Below the pieces are notes generated by a model. The model was not told the DNA's origin and made no database searches. It worked only from the letters and a program-made list of their open reading frames with translations. The translations under genes and the position numbers were made by a program. Below are positions 19,394-27,887 of a stretch of DNA of 64,000 bases, in pieces. The stretch's first letter is position 1. Each line of letters opens with the position of its first letter. This stretch comes from Lewinellaceae bacterium (GTDB lineage: Bacteria > Bacteroidota > Bacteroidia > Chitinophagales > Saprospiraceae), in the NCBI GenBank assembly GCA_020636195.1, contig JACJYH010000001.1:434001-498000 (forward strand), given 5' to 3'.

Positions 19394-20389
19394 ATGAACA
19401 TGTACAATACAGCAGCCATAGAAAGACAAAATAAAAATAAAGGCGTTAGGATTTCTATTATGATCCATTTGCTCCTTTTGCTCATTGCATTTTTTTATTA
19501 TCTTCCACAAGTGAATCTTGAGGATGAAACCGAAGACAAACCACCATATGCAGTTAAAGTAGATTTTTCTTTTGAAGAAAGTTCTTTAAGTAAATATGCC
19601 CATGAAGATGCAGGAGCTCAGCGAGAAAAATCTGAATCTGCACCACAAGAGCAAGAAACCACCAAAGAACCCGAACCGGAAGTAAAAACTGAAGAAGTGC
19701 AGCCGGAAGTAAAACAACCGGAAGTGATTCAGCCTACTACACCTACAGTTGTGGAAGTTCCAAAACCGGATATCAAATTACCTACACCTGTTATTTCACA
19801 ACCGGTAGAAGAAGAATCTCCAGTAGTTACTTCTGTGCCAAAGCCGACACCCGTTCCGACTAAACCGGCACCTACCAAAACATCACCGGCAAATACAAAT
19901 CCAAATACCACAGGCTCTACTACCGGAACATCAACCCAAAAACCATCAACTGTGGATGGAAATCCGGGAGGAACCGGTAAATCCAATGCGGGTACCGGAG
20001 CAGGAAAAGATTCCGGAAACGATGGTGATGCAGGGCTTGGGAATACAAGTGATGGTACAGGTGAGTTCGACGGAAATGGCAACAATACTATTTTTGGAAG
20101 GAAAATTATTTCAAGAAATGAAGCATTGATTAAGGCAGCATTGAATAATAGTGGTACGGTAAGCGTCAAGACTTGTATAAATCAGGCAGGCACGGTCACT
20201 TTTGTTGAGATCATGCCGGAATTAACCACGGTAAGAGATAAAGTTCAGTTAAAAAAGTATCTTCAGGCAGCACTTTCATATAAGTTTCAAGCTGATAGAA
20301 CTGCAGCAAAAGAACAGTGTGGTAAAATCACATTTAAACTGGATAATTCAGTCAACAATAAATTAAGAGCAACTTCATTTAAAAAATAA
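19394..20389 (+). CDS. TonB/TolA-like energy-transducer family protein
   Basis: The 331-residue protein has a short cytoplasmic N-terminus, one membrane helix (about 21-43, ISIMIHLLLLLIAFFYYL), a long Pro/Glu/Lys- then Thr/Gly/Asn-rich linker (about 85-225), and a C-terminal globular domain (about 235-331). The topology and proline-rich spacer match TonB/TolA proteins that span the periplasm and couple ExbBD to outer-membrane receptors. The C-terminal domain contains a V-x-x-x-G-x-V strand pattern (VKTCINQAGTVTFVEIMP) like TonB-C, but two cysteines (in VKTCINQ and EQCGKITF) could form a disulfide. No exbB/exbD gene is nearby. The exact role is inferred from architecture only. Confidence 0.75.
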   Translation: MNMYNTAAIERQNKNKGVRISIMIHLLLLLIAFFYYLPQVNLEDETEDKPPYAVKVDFSFEESSLSKYAHEDAGAQREKSESAPQEQETTKEPEPEVKTEEVQPEVKQPEVIQPTTPTVVEVPKPDIKLPTPVISQPVEEESPVVTSVPKPTPVPTKPAPTKTSPANTNPNTTGSTTGTSTQKPSTVDGNPGGTGKSNAGTGAGKDSGNDGDAGLGNTSDGTGEFDGNGNNTIFGRKIISRNEALIKAALNNSGTVSVKTCINQAGTVTFVEIMPELTTVRDKVQLKKYLQAALSYKFQADRTAAKEQCGKITFKLDNSVNNKLRATSFKK

Positions 20390-20517
20390 ATGGTGATAAA
20401 ATATTTTTCTCTTCCCTATTTTGCAAACAAATGGCATTTATATATTCAGAAGAGTATTGATTATATAAAAATTTTGTTAATTTTTGCAAAGAGACCACTT
20501 ATTTTTAAAATATAAAT

Positions 20518-20546
20518 ATTTGTTTCAACAAATGTTTGTACATTTG
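20518..20546 (+). promoter_or_regulatory. Candidate promoter with palindromic operator upstream of YceI gene
   Basis: TACATTTG at 20539-20546 matches the TAnnTTTG -7 consensus, 28 nt before the YceI ATG. Just upstream is a perfect 7-bp inverted repeat with a 2-nt centre (ATTTGTT-TC-AACAAAT, 20518-20533), which also supplies a TTTG at 20519-20522, with 16 nt between it and the -7 element. The palindrome overlaps the -33 region and could be a repressor or activator site. Confidence 0.45.
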
Positions 20547-20574
20547 ACCTGTAATTAACCAATTGACATTACCA

Positions 20575-21231
20575 ATGAATCGTTTTTATCAATTTTTGAC
20601 TCTTATTATCCTAGTAACATTGTTTGCATGTAAAGATAAAACACCACAGTCAGATGAAAATTTGGCAAAAGCTGCATCATTATCCGGAAAAGTATATACA
20701 GCAGTTCCAGAAGCATCAGAAATTTCATGGGAAGGTAAAAAACCCACAGGAACTCATAAAGGCACTATAGGAATCAAAGAAGGTTCGCTTGCAGTGAATG
20801 AAGGCAAAGTGACTGGTGGAAGTTTTGTTATGGATATGAAATCTATAGTTGTAAATGACCTAGAAGGAGAAGAAAAGGCGAGTCTTGAAGCTCATTTAAT
20901 GGGAACAGTAGAAGAAAAAGCACTAGATTTTTTTAATACTAATAAATTTCCAACATCAAAATTTGAAATTACTTCAGTGACTGATGCTGCTGACTCAAAT
21001 GCAAACAGTTTAGTGACTGGAAATTTGACTATGTTAGATATTACAAAGGAGGTGAAGATTCCAGCACAGATTAATGTCACTGATACAAGTTTACTTGTCA
21101 GTACCATGCCATTTAGTATCAATAGAACAGACTGGGGAATCAACTATAAATCAAAGAACATTTTTAAAGAATTAGGCGATAAATTTATTGATGATAATAT
21201 TACTATTGCGATAAAAGTGAGCGCAAAGTAG
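20575..21231 (+). CDS. YceI family lipoprotein (lipocalin-like polyisoprenoid-binding domain)
   Basis: This is a 218-residue protein starting at ATG 20575; an in-frame TTG four codons upstream is less likely because it would precede the signal peptide. The N-terminus MNRFYQFLTLIILVTLFAC ends in a lipobox-like LFAC, so the mature protein is probably a lipoprotein. Residues about 50-218 form a YceI domain: EISWEGKKPTGTHKGTIGI, then FFNTNKFPTSKFEITSV and INRTDWGINY, all family landmarks. YceI proteins bind isoprenoid quinones or similar lipids in the periplasm, with roles often linked to stress or electron transport. The gene is single, with its own promoter and a terminator downstream. Confidence 0.92.
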   Translation: MNRFYQFLTLIILVTLFACKDKTPQSDENLAKAASLSGKVYTAVPEASEISWEGKKPTGTHKGTIGIKEGSLAVNEGKVTGGSFVMDMKSIVVNDLEGEEKASLEAHLMGTVEEKALDFFNTNKFPTSKFEITSVTDAADSNANSLVTGNLTMLDITKEVKIPAQINVTDTSLLVSTMPFSINRTDWGINYKSKNIFKELGDKFIDDNITIAIKVSAK

Positions 21232-21265
21232 CAAGATAAAATCATTCTTAACCCCATTTTCATTT

Positions 21266-21300
21266 AACTCATCGGAAACAGTTTCGATGAGTTTTTTTTT
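21266..21300 (+). terminator. Intrinsic terminator after YceI gene
   Basis: A perfect 9-bp stem (AACTCATCG / CGATGAGTT) with a 10-nt loop is followed by an uninterrupted run of T, 35 nt downstream of the YceI stop. Confidence 0.88.
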
Positions 21301-21513
21301 GCAACCATTCAAGGTTCTGCCTGTTTTTGCTTTAAGAGTAGGTTTAAAATTTATCCTTTAGCAAGAAAATGTTTTATTTTGGCTTCAAATACGTTAAATT
21401 TTTCGTCGAATTGTCCACATTCGACTGCAAAATTTGCCTTTTTTCCGCTCAAAATAATTCCATTTTATTATCCAAAAACAAAATTTAAACATACTAAGAT
21501 AAAAAATAAAGAT

Positions 21514-22071
21514 ATGGCTTTTACTGAATCTAATATGCTTCCCATTGGCAGTGTGGCTCCAAAATTTTCTTTGTTAGATACGGCATCCAAAAACGTTTTA
21601 TCATTTCAAGATATCAAAGGAAAAAATGGAACAGTTATATATTTTATTTGCAACCACTGCCCGTATGTTATTCACGTGAATCGCCAACTGGTGGATATTG
21701 CAAATGAATATAAGGCCAAAGACATTGGTTTTGTCGCTATTAGCAGTAATGATGCTCAAAAATATCCTGAAGATAGACCTGAATTGATGCAATTTGTTGC
21801 AAAAATTCTACAATACCCTTTTCCTTATTTGTATGATGAAACGCAGGAAGTGGCTAGAGCATATGATGCTGCTTGTACTCCTGATATTTATGTTTTTGAC
21901 GGGGAAGATCATCTGTATTACCGGGGCAGATTGGATGATTCGAGACCTGGAAATGAAAGTTTGTTGACTGGAAAAAATTTAAGGATGGCATTAGACCTAT
22001 TGATAATGGGCGAACCACCGATGACCCACCAACTCCCAAGTGGCGGGTGTAATATAAAGTGGAAAGAATAA
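21514..22071 (+). CDS. Thioredoxin-fold redoxin (AhpC/TSA-like) family protein
   Basis: I start this at ATG 21514 (185 residues, MAFTESNMLPIG). A longer TTG-initiated reading would add 45 residues of low-complexity leader that do not fit the family. The segment GSVAPKFSLLDTAS begins the redoxin fold, and CNHCPYVIHVNRQL (near residue 45) is a CxxC redox site. Later strands include GFVAISSNDAQKYPEDRPE and the cis-proline context CTPDIYVFD. Family members are thioredoxin-like, often described as resA/peroxiredoxin-like. No signal peptide is seen, so it is likely cytoplasmic, acting in thiol-disulfide exchange or peroxide reduction. The substrate is unknown. Confidence 0.88.
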   Translation: MAFTESNMLPIGSVAPKFSLLDTASKNVLSFQDIKGKNGTVIYFICNHCPYVIHVNRQLVDIANEYKAKDIGFVAISSNDAQKYPEDRPELMQFVAKILQYPFPYLYDETQEVARAYDAACTPDIYVFDGEDHLYYRGRLDDSRPGNESLLTGKNLRMALDLLIMGEPPMTHQLPSGGCNIKWKE

Positions 22072-22170
22072 AATACTACATTTCTCGCATTTAAAACGAA
22101 GATTGGATTTCAAACATCATCCATTGAAGACTGGATTTTCAAAAAATTTTTAAAAAAATTAAAAAATAAG

Positions 22171-22201
22171 TTGTGTAACTAAAAAATTAGTTATATATTT
22201 G
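22171..22201 (+). promoter_or_regulatory. Promoter with embedded BlaI-type operator
   Basis: TTG at 22171-22173 and TATATTTG at 22194-22201 form a Bacteroidota -33/-7 pair with a 20-nt spacer. Within the spacer lies a perfect inverted repeat TAACTAA-AAAA-TTAGTTA (22176-22193). It sits directly ahead of the BlaI-family repressor gene, so it is the probable autoregulatory operator. Binding there would block RNA polymerase. Confidence 0.78.
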
Positions 22202-22227
22202 CATCATTAGTTTAAAATGTAAAGTTG

Positions 22228-22599
22228 ATGAAGAGGAAATTGACAAGGGCAGAGGAAGAAGTGATGCAGCTTTTTTGGGAAAAAGGGCCATCTTTAGTTA
22301 GTAGTTTGATAGACAGTATGCCGGAACCGAAACCGGCACATTCTACCATTTCCACCATTGTACGGATTTTAGAGAAAAAGGGATTTTTGGATCATAAAGC
22401 CTATGGGAAAACGTATGAGTATTTTCCAATCATAACAAAAAATGCCTATTCAAAATTTTCTTTGAAAGGGTTAATAAAAAACTATTTTGAGGGTTCAGCT
22501 AATGCTTTAGTGAACTTTTTAGTAGAAGAAAACGCCCTTAGTTTGGCAGAATTGGAGGAATTAAAAAAGGAGATTGAAGAAAAATTGAAAGACGAATAA
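22228..22599 (+). CDS. BlaI/MecI/CopY family transcriptional repressor
   Basis: The 123-residue protein from ATG 22228 (a TTG one codon earlier is less likely) has a winged-helix DNA-binding half (about 1-75: LTRAEEEVMQLFWEKG, HSTISTIVRILEKKGFLDH) and a helical dimerisation half ending in a charged coil. Length and motifs match BlaI/MecI. These dimeric repressors are inactivated by proteolysis triggered by a cognate M56 metallopeptidase. The next gene, 12 nt downstream, is such a peptidase, and a palindromic operator covers the promoter. Unlike classical pairs there is no beta-lactamase gene nearby, so the regulated output is unknown. Confidence 0.92.
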   Translation: MKRKLTRAEEEVMQLFWEKGPSLVSSLIDSMPEPKPAHSTISTIVRILEKKGFLDHKAYGKTYEYFPIITKNAYSKFSLKGLIKNYFEGSANALVNFLVEENALSLAELEELKKEIEEKLKDE

Positions 22600-22611
22600 A
22601 ATTTCAAAACT

Positions 22612-23859
22612 ATGATACCATATTTATTCAAAGTTAGCATTGCCATAGCCATCATATATATCATTTATGTAGGATTACTGAAGAATCTTACCTTTCTTCG
22701 CTTAAATAGATGGTATTTATTGATGGGACTGCTATTGGGTTTTTTAATTCCGATGACCACCTATTGGATTACTTTCAGTGTGGATACTTATTATGCGTAC
22801 AATTTTACACCGATTCAATTTAATGAATCGGCTATCGGTGAGAAGACTTCTCATATTTCATGGTACGAAATTCTAATGATAGTATATTGGGCAGGCTTTT
22901 TAATTTCATTACTGAGATTGGGATACGGATTATTTTCACTCAATGCCATGATCAAAAAGCGAAACCCTCTTACGGTTTTTGGAAATCATATCTACAGCAT
23001 TCCAAATTCCCAACAAGCATTTTCCTATTTTGGAAATATTTATCTTGGAAACGAGATAGAGGAGACAGACTTGCAAACTATCATCCACCACGAAAAAGTA
23101 CACATTGCGGAATTGCATTTCATTGATTTGTTGATTGTAGAATGTGCATCAATAATCCTATGGTTCAATCCTTTTATCTATGGTTACAAAAATGAAATAA
23201 AAACATTGCATGAATATTTAGCGGATCGAGCATCTTGCTTTTTACAATCAAAATCTAAGTACTGTACCTTGTTATTAAATGCAATTTCTTCTTATCAAGA
23301 GCAAGTACTAACAAATTCTTTTTATTCTTCACAAATTAAAAAACGTATTAAAATGTTGACAAAAAAACAATCCAAACAAAGCATGATTTTAAGGTATTTA
23401 TTGATAATACCAATACTTTTGACGATAGTATTTATGTACTCTTGTCAATTTGATCAAGATGAATCTGGTATGGCAAAAACAAATTATATAGAAGAGTCCA
23501 TTCCCGAAGACGAAGTCTATACAGTGGTAGCCCATATGCCAATGTTTCCTGGATCTTTAGATGAAAAGAGTTCTTATCCTGAGTTAATGAACTATATCTA
23601 TAATAATATCAAATATCCGGAAGACGCAAAGAAAAACGGATTGGAAGGCACCGCAGTTGTACAATTTATAGTTACAAAAGATGGCCGAGTAGTCAACGCT
23701 GAAATTGTAAGAGATATCAGCAATATGTTTGGAGATGTCGTTTTAAAAATGGTGTATAGCATGAATAACCTTAACCAAAAATGGACACCAGGAAGAAATG
23801 AAGCAGGAAAACCAATCAACGTTATGATGAAAATTCCTGTAAAGTTTAAATTGGAATAA
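22612..23859 (+). CDS. M56 family (BlaR1-like) membrane metallopeptidase with C-terminal TonB-C domain
   Basis: The 415-residue protein begins with three or four membrane helices. The zinc-protease motif HEKVHIAELHFIDLL (HExxH) is near residue 163, with the downstream ExxxxD-like HEYLADRA element. A further helix (ILRYLLIIPILLTIVFMYS) leads to the periplasm. There, instead of a penicillin-binding sensor, residues about 310-415 form a TonB-C-like domain (YPEDAKKNGLEGTAVVQFIV, VNAEIVRDI). The protein probably senses a periplasmic cue and cleaves the BlaI partner encoded just upstream. M56-TonB fusions are recurrent in Bacteroidota, but their signal is unknown. Confidence 0.9.
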   Translation: MIPYLFKVSIAIAIIYIIYVGLLKNLTFLRLNRWYLLMGLLLGFLIPMTTYWITFSVDTYYAYNFTPIQFNESAIGEKTSHISWYEILMIVYWAGFLISLLRLGYGLFSLNAMIKKRNPLTVFGNHIYSIPNSQQAFSYFGNIYLGNEIEETDLQTIIHHEKVHIAELHFIDLLIVECASIILWFNPFIYGYKNEIKTLHEYLADRASCFLQSKSKYCTLLLNAISSYQEQVLTNSFYSSQIKKRIKMLTKKQSKQSMILRYLLIIPILLTIVFMYSCQFDQDESGMAKTNYIEESIPEDEVYTVVAHMPMFPGSLDEKSSYPELMNYIYNNIKYPEDAKKNGLEGTAVVQFIVTKDGRVVNAEIVRDISNMFGDVVLKMVYSMNNLNQKWTPGRNEAGKPINVMMKIPVKFKLE

Positions 23860-23910
23860 ATTCGATATAAACAATTTAGGAATTATCTTTACCAATCAAA
23901 AGTATAGACA

Positions 23911-24807
23911 TTGGTAAGGTACAAAGTCATCATCAATGGAAAAAGAAGACTGTCAGCAGTTGTTGACAGTCTTTTGAGTTCTATACAATTACATTTTGGT
24001 AGTGAAGCTCTGGATGTATTTGTCACACAGAAGCCAAATGATGCAATTCAAGCAGCAAAAGAATCTACTGATCGCAATGAAATCATTATTTGTATTGGAG
24101 GAGATGGAACATTGAACGAAGTGGTAAACGGTATAATGATGGCACTTGCAAAACCAAGTCCATTACTGATCATTCCAAATGGAACAGGAAACGATTTTTG
24201 CAGAGGTCAAAAATTTTTATTACATGAAAAAAACATCATTTCTGCACTTCAGAACTTATCTCCTACCTACTATGATGTGGTTCGAATATGCTCCGAAAGT
24301 GAAGAGCGTTATTGCATCAATGTTTGTGATGCAGGATTGGGTGGATACACGACTCAAATACTAAATAGTCTGCGCAGAATGGGCATTGACCAAGGATTTT
24401 CCTACAAGATTGCATCACTTTATGCCTTATTAAAATTTGAACCTATTTCGATGACGCTGAAATTGGATGAGGAAGTTCATTCGGAAACAAAGTTTATGAT
24501 GGTGACAGTGTGCAACGGTAATACGTTCGGAAATGGACTGATCATCCATCCTGATGCGAACCCTAAGGATGGAAAACTACACCTGGTTTTATTTGAAAAG
24601 GTAACTTGGATGGACTATATTTTTCAGCTTTCCAATCTAAAACAAGGAAGAAAATTACAACATCCGGGAGTAAAATACGTTGAATGCACATCGGTAAATA
24701 TTCAATCTTCCAAAAACTTACCCTTTGAGTTAGACGGAGAATTGATGGATGGCATGAATTTCGATATTGAACTTCTACCGTCTATTTTGCCGATACTTCA
24801 GTATTAA
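23911..24807 (+). CDS. Diacylglycerol kinase family lipid kinase
   Basis: The 298-residue protein has the DAGK catalytic signature IIICIGGDGTLNEVVNGIM (near residue 60) and PNGTGNDFCRG (near 90), with a C-terminal beta-sandwich. It resembles YegS/DgkB-type enzymes that phosphorylate diacylglycerol or related lipids (including sphingoid bases) using ATP. The start is TTG at 23911; no ATG lies between it and the catalytic loop, so a non-ATG start is required. The gene is 51 nt after the M56 gene and 13 nt before a thioredoxin-like lipoprotein gene, probably one transcript. The lipid acceptor is unresolved. Confidence 0.9.
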   Translation: MVRYKVIINGKRRLSAVVDSLLSSIQLHFGSEALDVFVTQKPNDAIQAAKESTDRNEIIICIGGDGTLNEVVNGIMMALAKPSPLLIIPNGTGNDFCRGQKFLLHEKNIISALQNLSPTYYDVVRICSESEERYCINVCDAGLGGYTTQILNSLRRMGIDQGFSYKIASLYALLKFEPISMTLKLDEEVHSETKFMMVTVCNGNTFGNGLIIHPDANPKDGKLHLVLFEKVTWMDYIFQLSNLKQGRKLQHPGVKYVECTSVNIQSSKNLPFELDGELMDGMNFDIELLPSILPILQY

Positions 24808-24820
24808 AGCATTGATTTAC

Positions 24821-25309
24821 ATGAAATGGATATCTTTTCTTTTGATCTTTTTATTGTGTACTTTTTACATACAATGCACAAAAAAAGTGGGTGAAATAAA
24901 AGAGACTAATAAGACTGACAATGCAGAATCAAAACCAACATCCAAAGTCCACTTTGTTCCAAATGTTCTGTTGACAGAAGTCATGAATATAGCTGTATCT
25001 GAAGAAAAATTAATCTATATGGATGTAAACGCAAAGTGGTGCACACCTTGTAAGATGATGCAAAAAGATGTGTACACAGATACGGAAACAGCACAATTCT
25101 TAAATGAAAATTTTGTCAACCATTATGTAGATGTTGAAGTGGATGAAGGGCCTGACATAAAACTTATTTTCAATATCCACGTGCTTCCTACGCTATTTAT
25201 TTTAGACTCAAAAGGAAGGGAGGTAAGCAGACATGAAGGCGCATTATACCACCATGACCTGATGAATTTCTGTAATGCAGCGTTGATAAAATATCGTGAT
25301 GGTAAATAA
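24821..25309 (+). CDS. Thioredoxin-like lipoprotein
   Basis: I begin at ATG 24821 (162 residues); an in-frame upstream start would overlap the kinase gene and add a non-signal leader. MKWISFLLIFLLCTFYIQC is a signal peptide ending in a cysteine, consistent with a lipoprotein. The thioredoxin domain (about 55-160) carries the active site NAKWCTPCKMMQKDVY and the cis-Pro segment HVLPTLFILDSKG. It resembles DUF255/thioredoxin_7-type periplasmic reductases. It probably faces the periplasm and exchanges thiols there. The end is 9 nt from the convergent aldehyde dehydrogenase gene, with no visible terminator between. Confidence 0.85.
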   Translation: MKWISFLLIFLLCTFYIQCTKKVGEIKETNKTDNAESKPTSKVHFVPNVLLTEVMNIAVSEEKLIYMDVNAKWCTPCKMMQKDVYTDTETAQFLNENFVNHYVDVEVDEGPDIKLIFNIHVLPTLFILDSKGREVSRHEGALYHHDLMNFCNAALIKYRDGK

Positions 25310-25318
25310 AGAATAGTG

Positions 25319-26779
25319 TCAGTAGGAAATGCACACATTTTTGGCTTCAGTAAAAAATCTAAGTACTTCGACTCCGCCTTCTCTCCCAACGCCACTGGAT
25401 TTCACCCCGCCAAAAGGCGTTCTCAAATCTCTCACCATCCAACAATTGATCCAAACAATGCCAAATTCAAGTGCCTCTGCCATTCTGTGTGCACGAGAAA
25501 GGTTTTCTGTCCAGAGCGTTGCGGCTAATCCATAAGTCGTACTATTGGCATAAGCCAAAACTTCTTCTTCAATGTCGAATGGCATTATGGTCACTACTGG
25601 ACCAAATATTTCTTCTTGATTTGTTCGACAAGAATAATCCAAACCTTCTATTACCGTTGGTTGAATGAACCAGCCATTTTCACATCTGCCTGTCAATTTA
25701 ACTTGTTCGCCACCGGAAATTACTCTACCTCCTTCAGATTTTGCCAACTCTATATACGACAAAACTTTCTGCATGTGTGGTAATGAAACCACCGCTCCAA
25801 TCTTAGAAGAAGCTTCGAGTGGATCACCAACCGCCAAACGATTCACACGCTCAGAAAAATCATGTTTAAATTTTTCGTATATTGGTCTCTCGACAAATAT
25901 TCTAGAACCACATAGACAAATCTGACCTTGATTTGAAAATGAAGATCGTACAGTGGTTGCCAGCATTTTCTCATAATTACAATCAGCAAAAATGATGTTT
26001 GGGTTCTTCCCTCCTAACTCCAAAGAAAGCTTCTTAAACATGGGTGCAGCAACAGCAGCGATACGCTTACCTGTAGCAGAACCACCTGTAAATGATAGAG
26101 CCTTGATCTCCTGATGTAATGTCATGCTTTCGCCGACTTTTGGTCCGGTACCATGCACTAAATTGAGAACCCCGTTTGGTAGTCCGATGTCTTTACATAC
26201 TAGTGAAAGTAGAAATGCGGTATAAGGAGTCACTTCAGAAGGCTTAGCAATAACGGTATTTCCTGTGGCTAGTGCGGGTGCAATTTTCCATGTCAATAAA
26301 TAAAGAGGAAGATTCCAAGGTGAAATGCAACCAACCACGCCAATAGGCTGTCTTAAGGTGTAATTGATGCCGACATCAACCATCTGATGTGATTCTGAAG
26401 ACCACTGGGTGATTGCACGGGCAAAAAATCTAAAATTTGAAATAGCTCTAGGTATGTCCACTGTTTTAGCCAGATGAAGAGGTTTCCCATTATCACGACT
26501 TTCAGCCGCAGCAAATTCATCAATTCTGTTTTCAATGCCATCCGCTATTTTCTCTAACCAAGAGCATCTTTCATCATTGGATAACCGACTCCAAGATGGG
26601 AAAGCACCTTTGGCCGCTACCACTGCGGAGGCAACGTCTGATGCGTCTGAGTCAGGAATCAAACCATATATGGTTCCTGTTGCAGGTTCATAATTATCAA
26701 GGTATAAAGATTCGTAAGGTTCTCTGAACTCCCCGTCAATATAATTTAAGATAGAATCCATATAAGGCTTGCCTTTCAT
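25319..26779 (-). CDS. Aldehyde dehydrogenase, probable 2-aminomuconate 6-semialdehyde dehydrogenase
   Basis: The 486-residue NAD-dependent aldehyde dehydrogenase has the usual motifs: SPWNLPLYLLTWKIAPALA, the glutamate in SLELGGKNPNIIF, and the nucleophilic cysteine in NQGQICLCGSRIFVERP. Its neighbours are tryptophan 2,3-dioxygenase and a RidA-type deaminase, the other known enzymes of the kynurenine/2-aminomuconate route. The likely substrate is therefore 2-aminomuconate (or 2-hydroxymuconate) 6-semialdehyde. ATG 26779 is 4 nt after the dioxygenase stop; an alternative ATG is six codons downstream (MDSILNYIDGEF). The specific role comes from context; the family is certain. Confidence 0.88.
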   Translation of the reverse strand: MKGKPYMDSILNYIDGEFREPYESLYLDNYEPATGTIYGLIPDSDASDVASAVVAAKGAFPSWSRLSNDERCSWLEKIADGIENRIDEFAAAESRDNGKPLHLAKTVDIPRAISNFRFFARAITQWSSESHQMVDVGINYTLRQPIGVVGCISPWNLPLYLLTWKIAPALATGNTVIAKPSEVTPYTAFLLSLVCKDIGLPNGVLNLVHGTGPKVGESMTLHQEIKALSFTGGSATGKRIAAVAAPMFKKLSLELGGKNPNIIFADCNYEKMLATTVRSSFSNQGQICLCGSRIFVERPIYEKFKHDFSERVNRLAVGDPLEASSKIGAVVSLPHMQKVLSYIELAKSEGGRVISGGEQVKLTGRCENGWFIQPTVIEGLDYSCRTNQEEIFGPVVTIMPFDIEEEVLAYANSTTYGLAATLWTENLSRAHRMAEALEFGIVWINCWMVRDLRTPFGGVKSSGVGREGGVEVLRFFTEAKNVCISY

Positions 26780-26783
26780 TGGT

Positions 26784-27887
26784 TTACATTGACAAAGCGG
26801 AGAAATAAAATCCTAAGTTCTTCTTGAAAGATTCAGGTAATGCTGGCAACTCAGACCTAGGGATCAATAAAGTACTCACATTATGAAAATCAGCAAAGAT
26901 GTGGTGCTTTGCAGCTGTCATAGATAAATACTCATGTCCTGAAGAACCTCCAGTTCCGATTTTATTTCCAAGCATGCGCATCACCATTTGAGCATGTCTA
27001 TATCTCCAAGTGGTGATAAAATCATCCAATTCAACCAATTTAGACAACAGCATGAAAGGCATGTGTAGAATCGGCTCATCCTTATAAAGATTGATGAAAA
27101 GTGCTGCAATTGTGGCTTTGTAAGAAAGTCTCAACTGTCCGGATTCTCTCTTTTTCTCGTGTTCAGCTTCATCCATGACTACAGAAAAGTAGGTATTGGT
27201 ATCACCCAACATTTTTAACCTCATTTCTTTGGCTTCATCAGATAAGATGTCTGTATTTATTATTGCGCTTTTTTCATTTTCAATCATTTGATGTACTGAT
27301 TGCCTATAAGCATCAACAAATTTAAACTCTCCAAATTCCAAAAAAGGTGTTCTTTCTAACCAATCTTCGATAAGATCAAAAAGGGATTTTGAATTTTCTA
27401 AATGCTGTAAAATGTCAGTTTTATCCTGTGAAAAAACACAGTGATATGGTTTTCCATTATATGTAGTGCGCCATTTTTCCTTGAGACCTAACAAGACTTC
27501 CATTTCCCTAAACTGAAAACTCTGAAATCCTGATGCAGGAAATAAATAATTTCTGAAATCTAGAAAATCCAATGGTGTCATCGTTTCGATCACTTGAATT
27601 TGCTGAATGAGAATCTTCATGATTTCGATTACTCTTGAAAGCCTATCTACAGCAATTCCAATATTTTTTTCATTGACAGATTGATCATTGAAAAAGGTGG
27701 CTACAGACTTCAATTCAAAATTTATTTGTTTGAACCACAATTCATACACTTGATGAATGATAATGAAAAGCATTTCATCATGTGCAGGAACTCCTAATTG
27801 TTCACTTCGCAAATTTTGGGTCTGCAAAATTTTATCTAATTGGAGATAAGAATTATAATGGATGGAAGAGTATTTGATATCAGACAT
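26784..27887 (-). CDS. kynA: Tryptophan 2,3-dioxygenase
   Basis: The 367-residue haem dioxygenase opens the indole ring of L-tryptophan to N-formylkynurenine. Active-site H45 lies in EMLFIIIHQVYELWFKQ, and the substrate-binding loop FRNYLFPASGFQSFQFRE contains the conserved arginine. RYRHAQMVMRMLG holds the proximal haem histidine, and GTGGSSGHEYL binds the amino-acid moiety. I prefer the ATG at 27885-27887 (MSDIKYSS), which overlaps the stop of the upstream RidA gene by 8 nt; a longer reading from 27929 adds 14 residues inside that gene. It acts in the cytoplasm as the committed step of tryptophan catabolism. Confidence 0.95.
   Translation of the reverse strand: MSDIKYSSIHYNSYLQLDKILQTQNLRSEQLGVPAHDEMLFIIIHQVYELWFKQINFELKSVATFFNDQSVNEKNIGIAVDRLSRVIEIMKILIQQIQVIETMTPLDFLDFRNYLFPASGFQSFQFREMEVLLGLKEKWRTTYNGKPYHCVFSQDKTDILQHLENSKSLFDLIEDWLERTPFLEFGEFKFVDAYRQSVHQMIENEKSAIINTDILSDEAKEMRLKMLGDTNTYFSVVMDEAEHEKKRESGQLRLSYKATIAALFINLYKDEPILHMPFMLLSKLVELDDFITTWRYRHAQMVMRMLGNKIGTGGSSGHEYLSMTAAKHHIFADFHNVSTLLIPRSELPALPESFKKNLGFYFSALSM

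Noticed and set aside
19729..20169. 146-residue reverse ORF over the TonB-like gene
   Set aside because: Its Val/Pro/Gly-rich sequence is the mirror of the Pro/Thr/Gly-rich linker on the plus strand; low-complexity DNA gives long antisense frames by chance.
20563..20574. TTG start four codons upstream for the YceI gene
   Set aside because: It would put extra residues before a canonical lipoprotein signal peptide that begins at the ATG at 20575.
21379..21513. 45-residue N-terminal extension of the redoxin gene from a TTG
   Set aside because: The extension has no signal-peptide or family similarity, while ATG 21514 precedes the expected fold.
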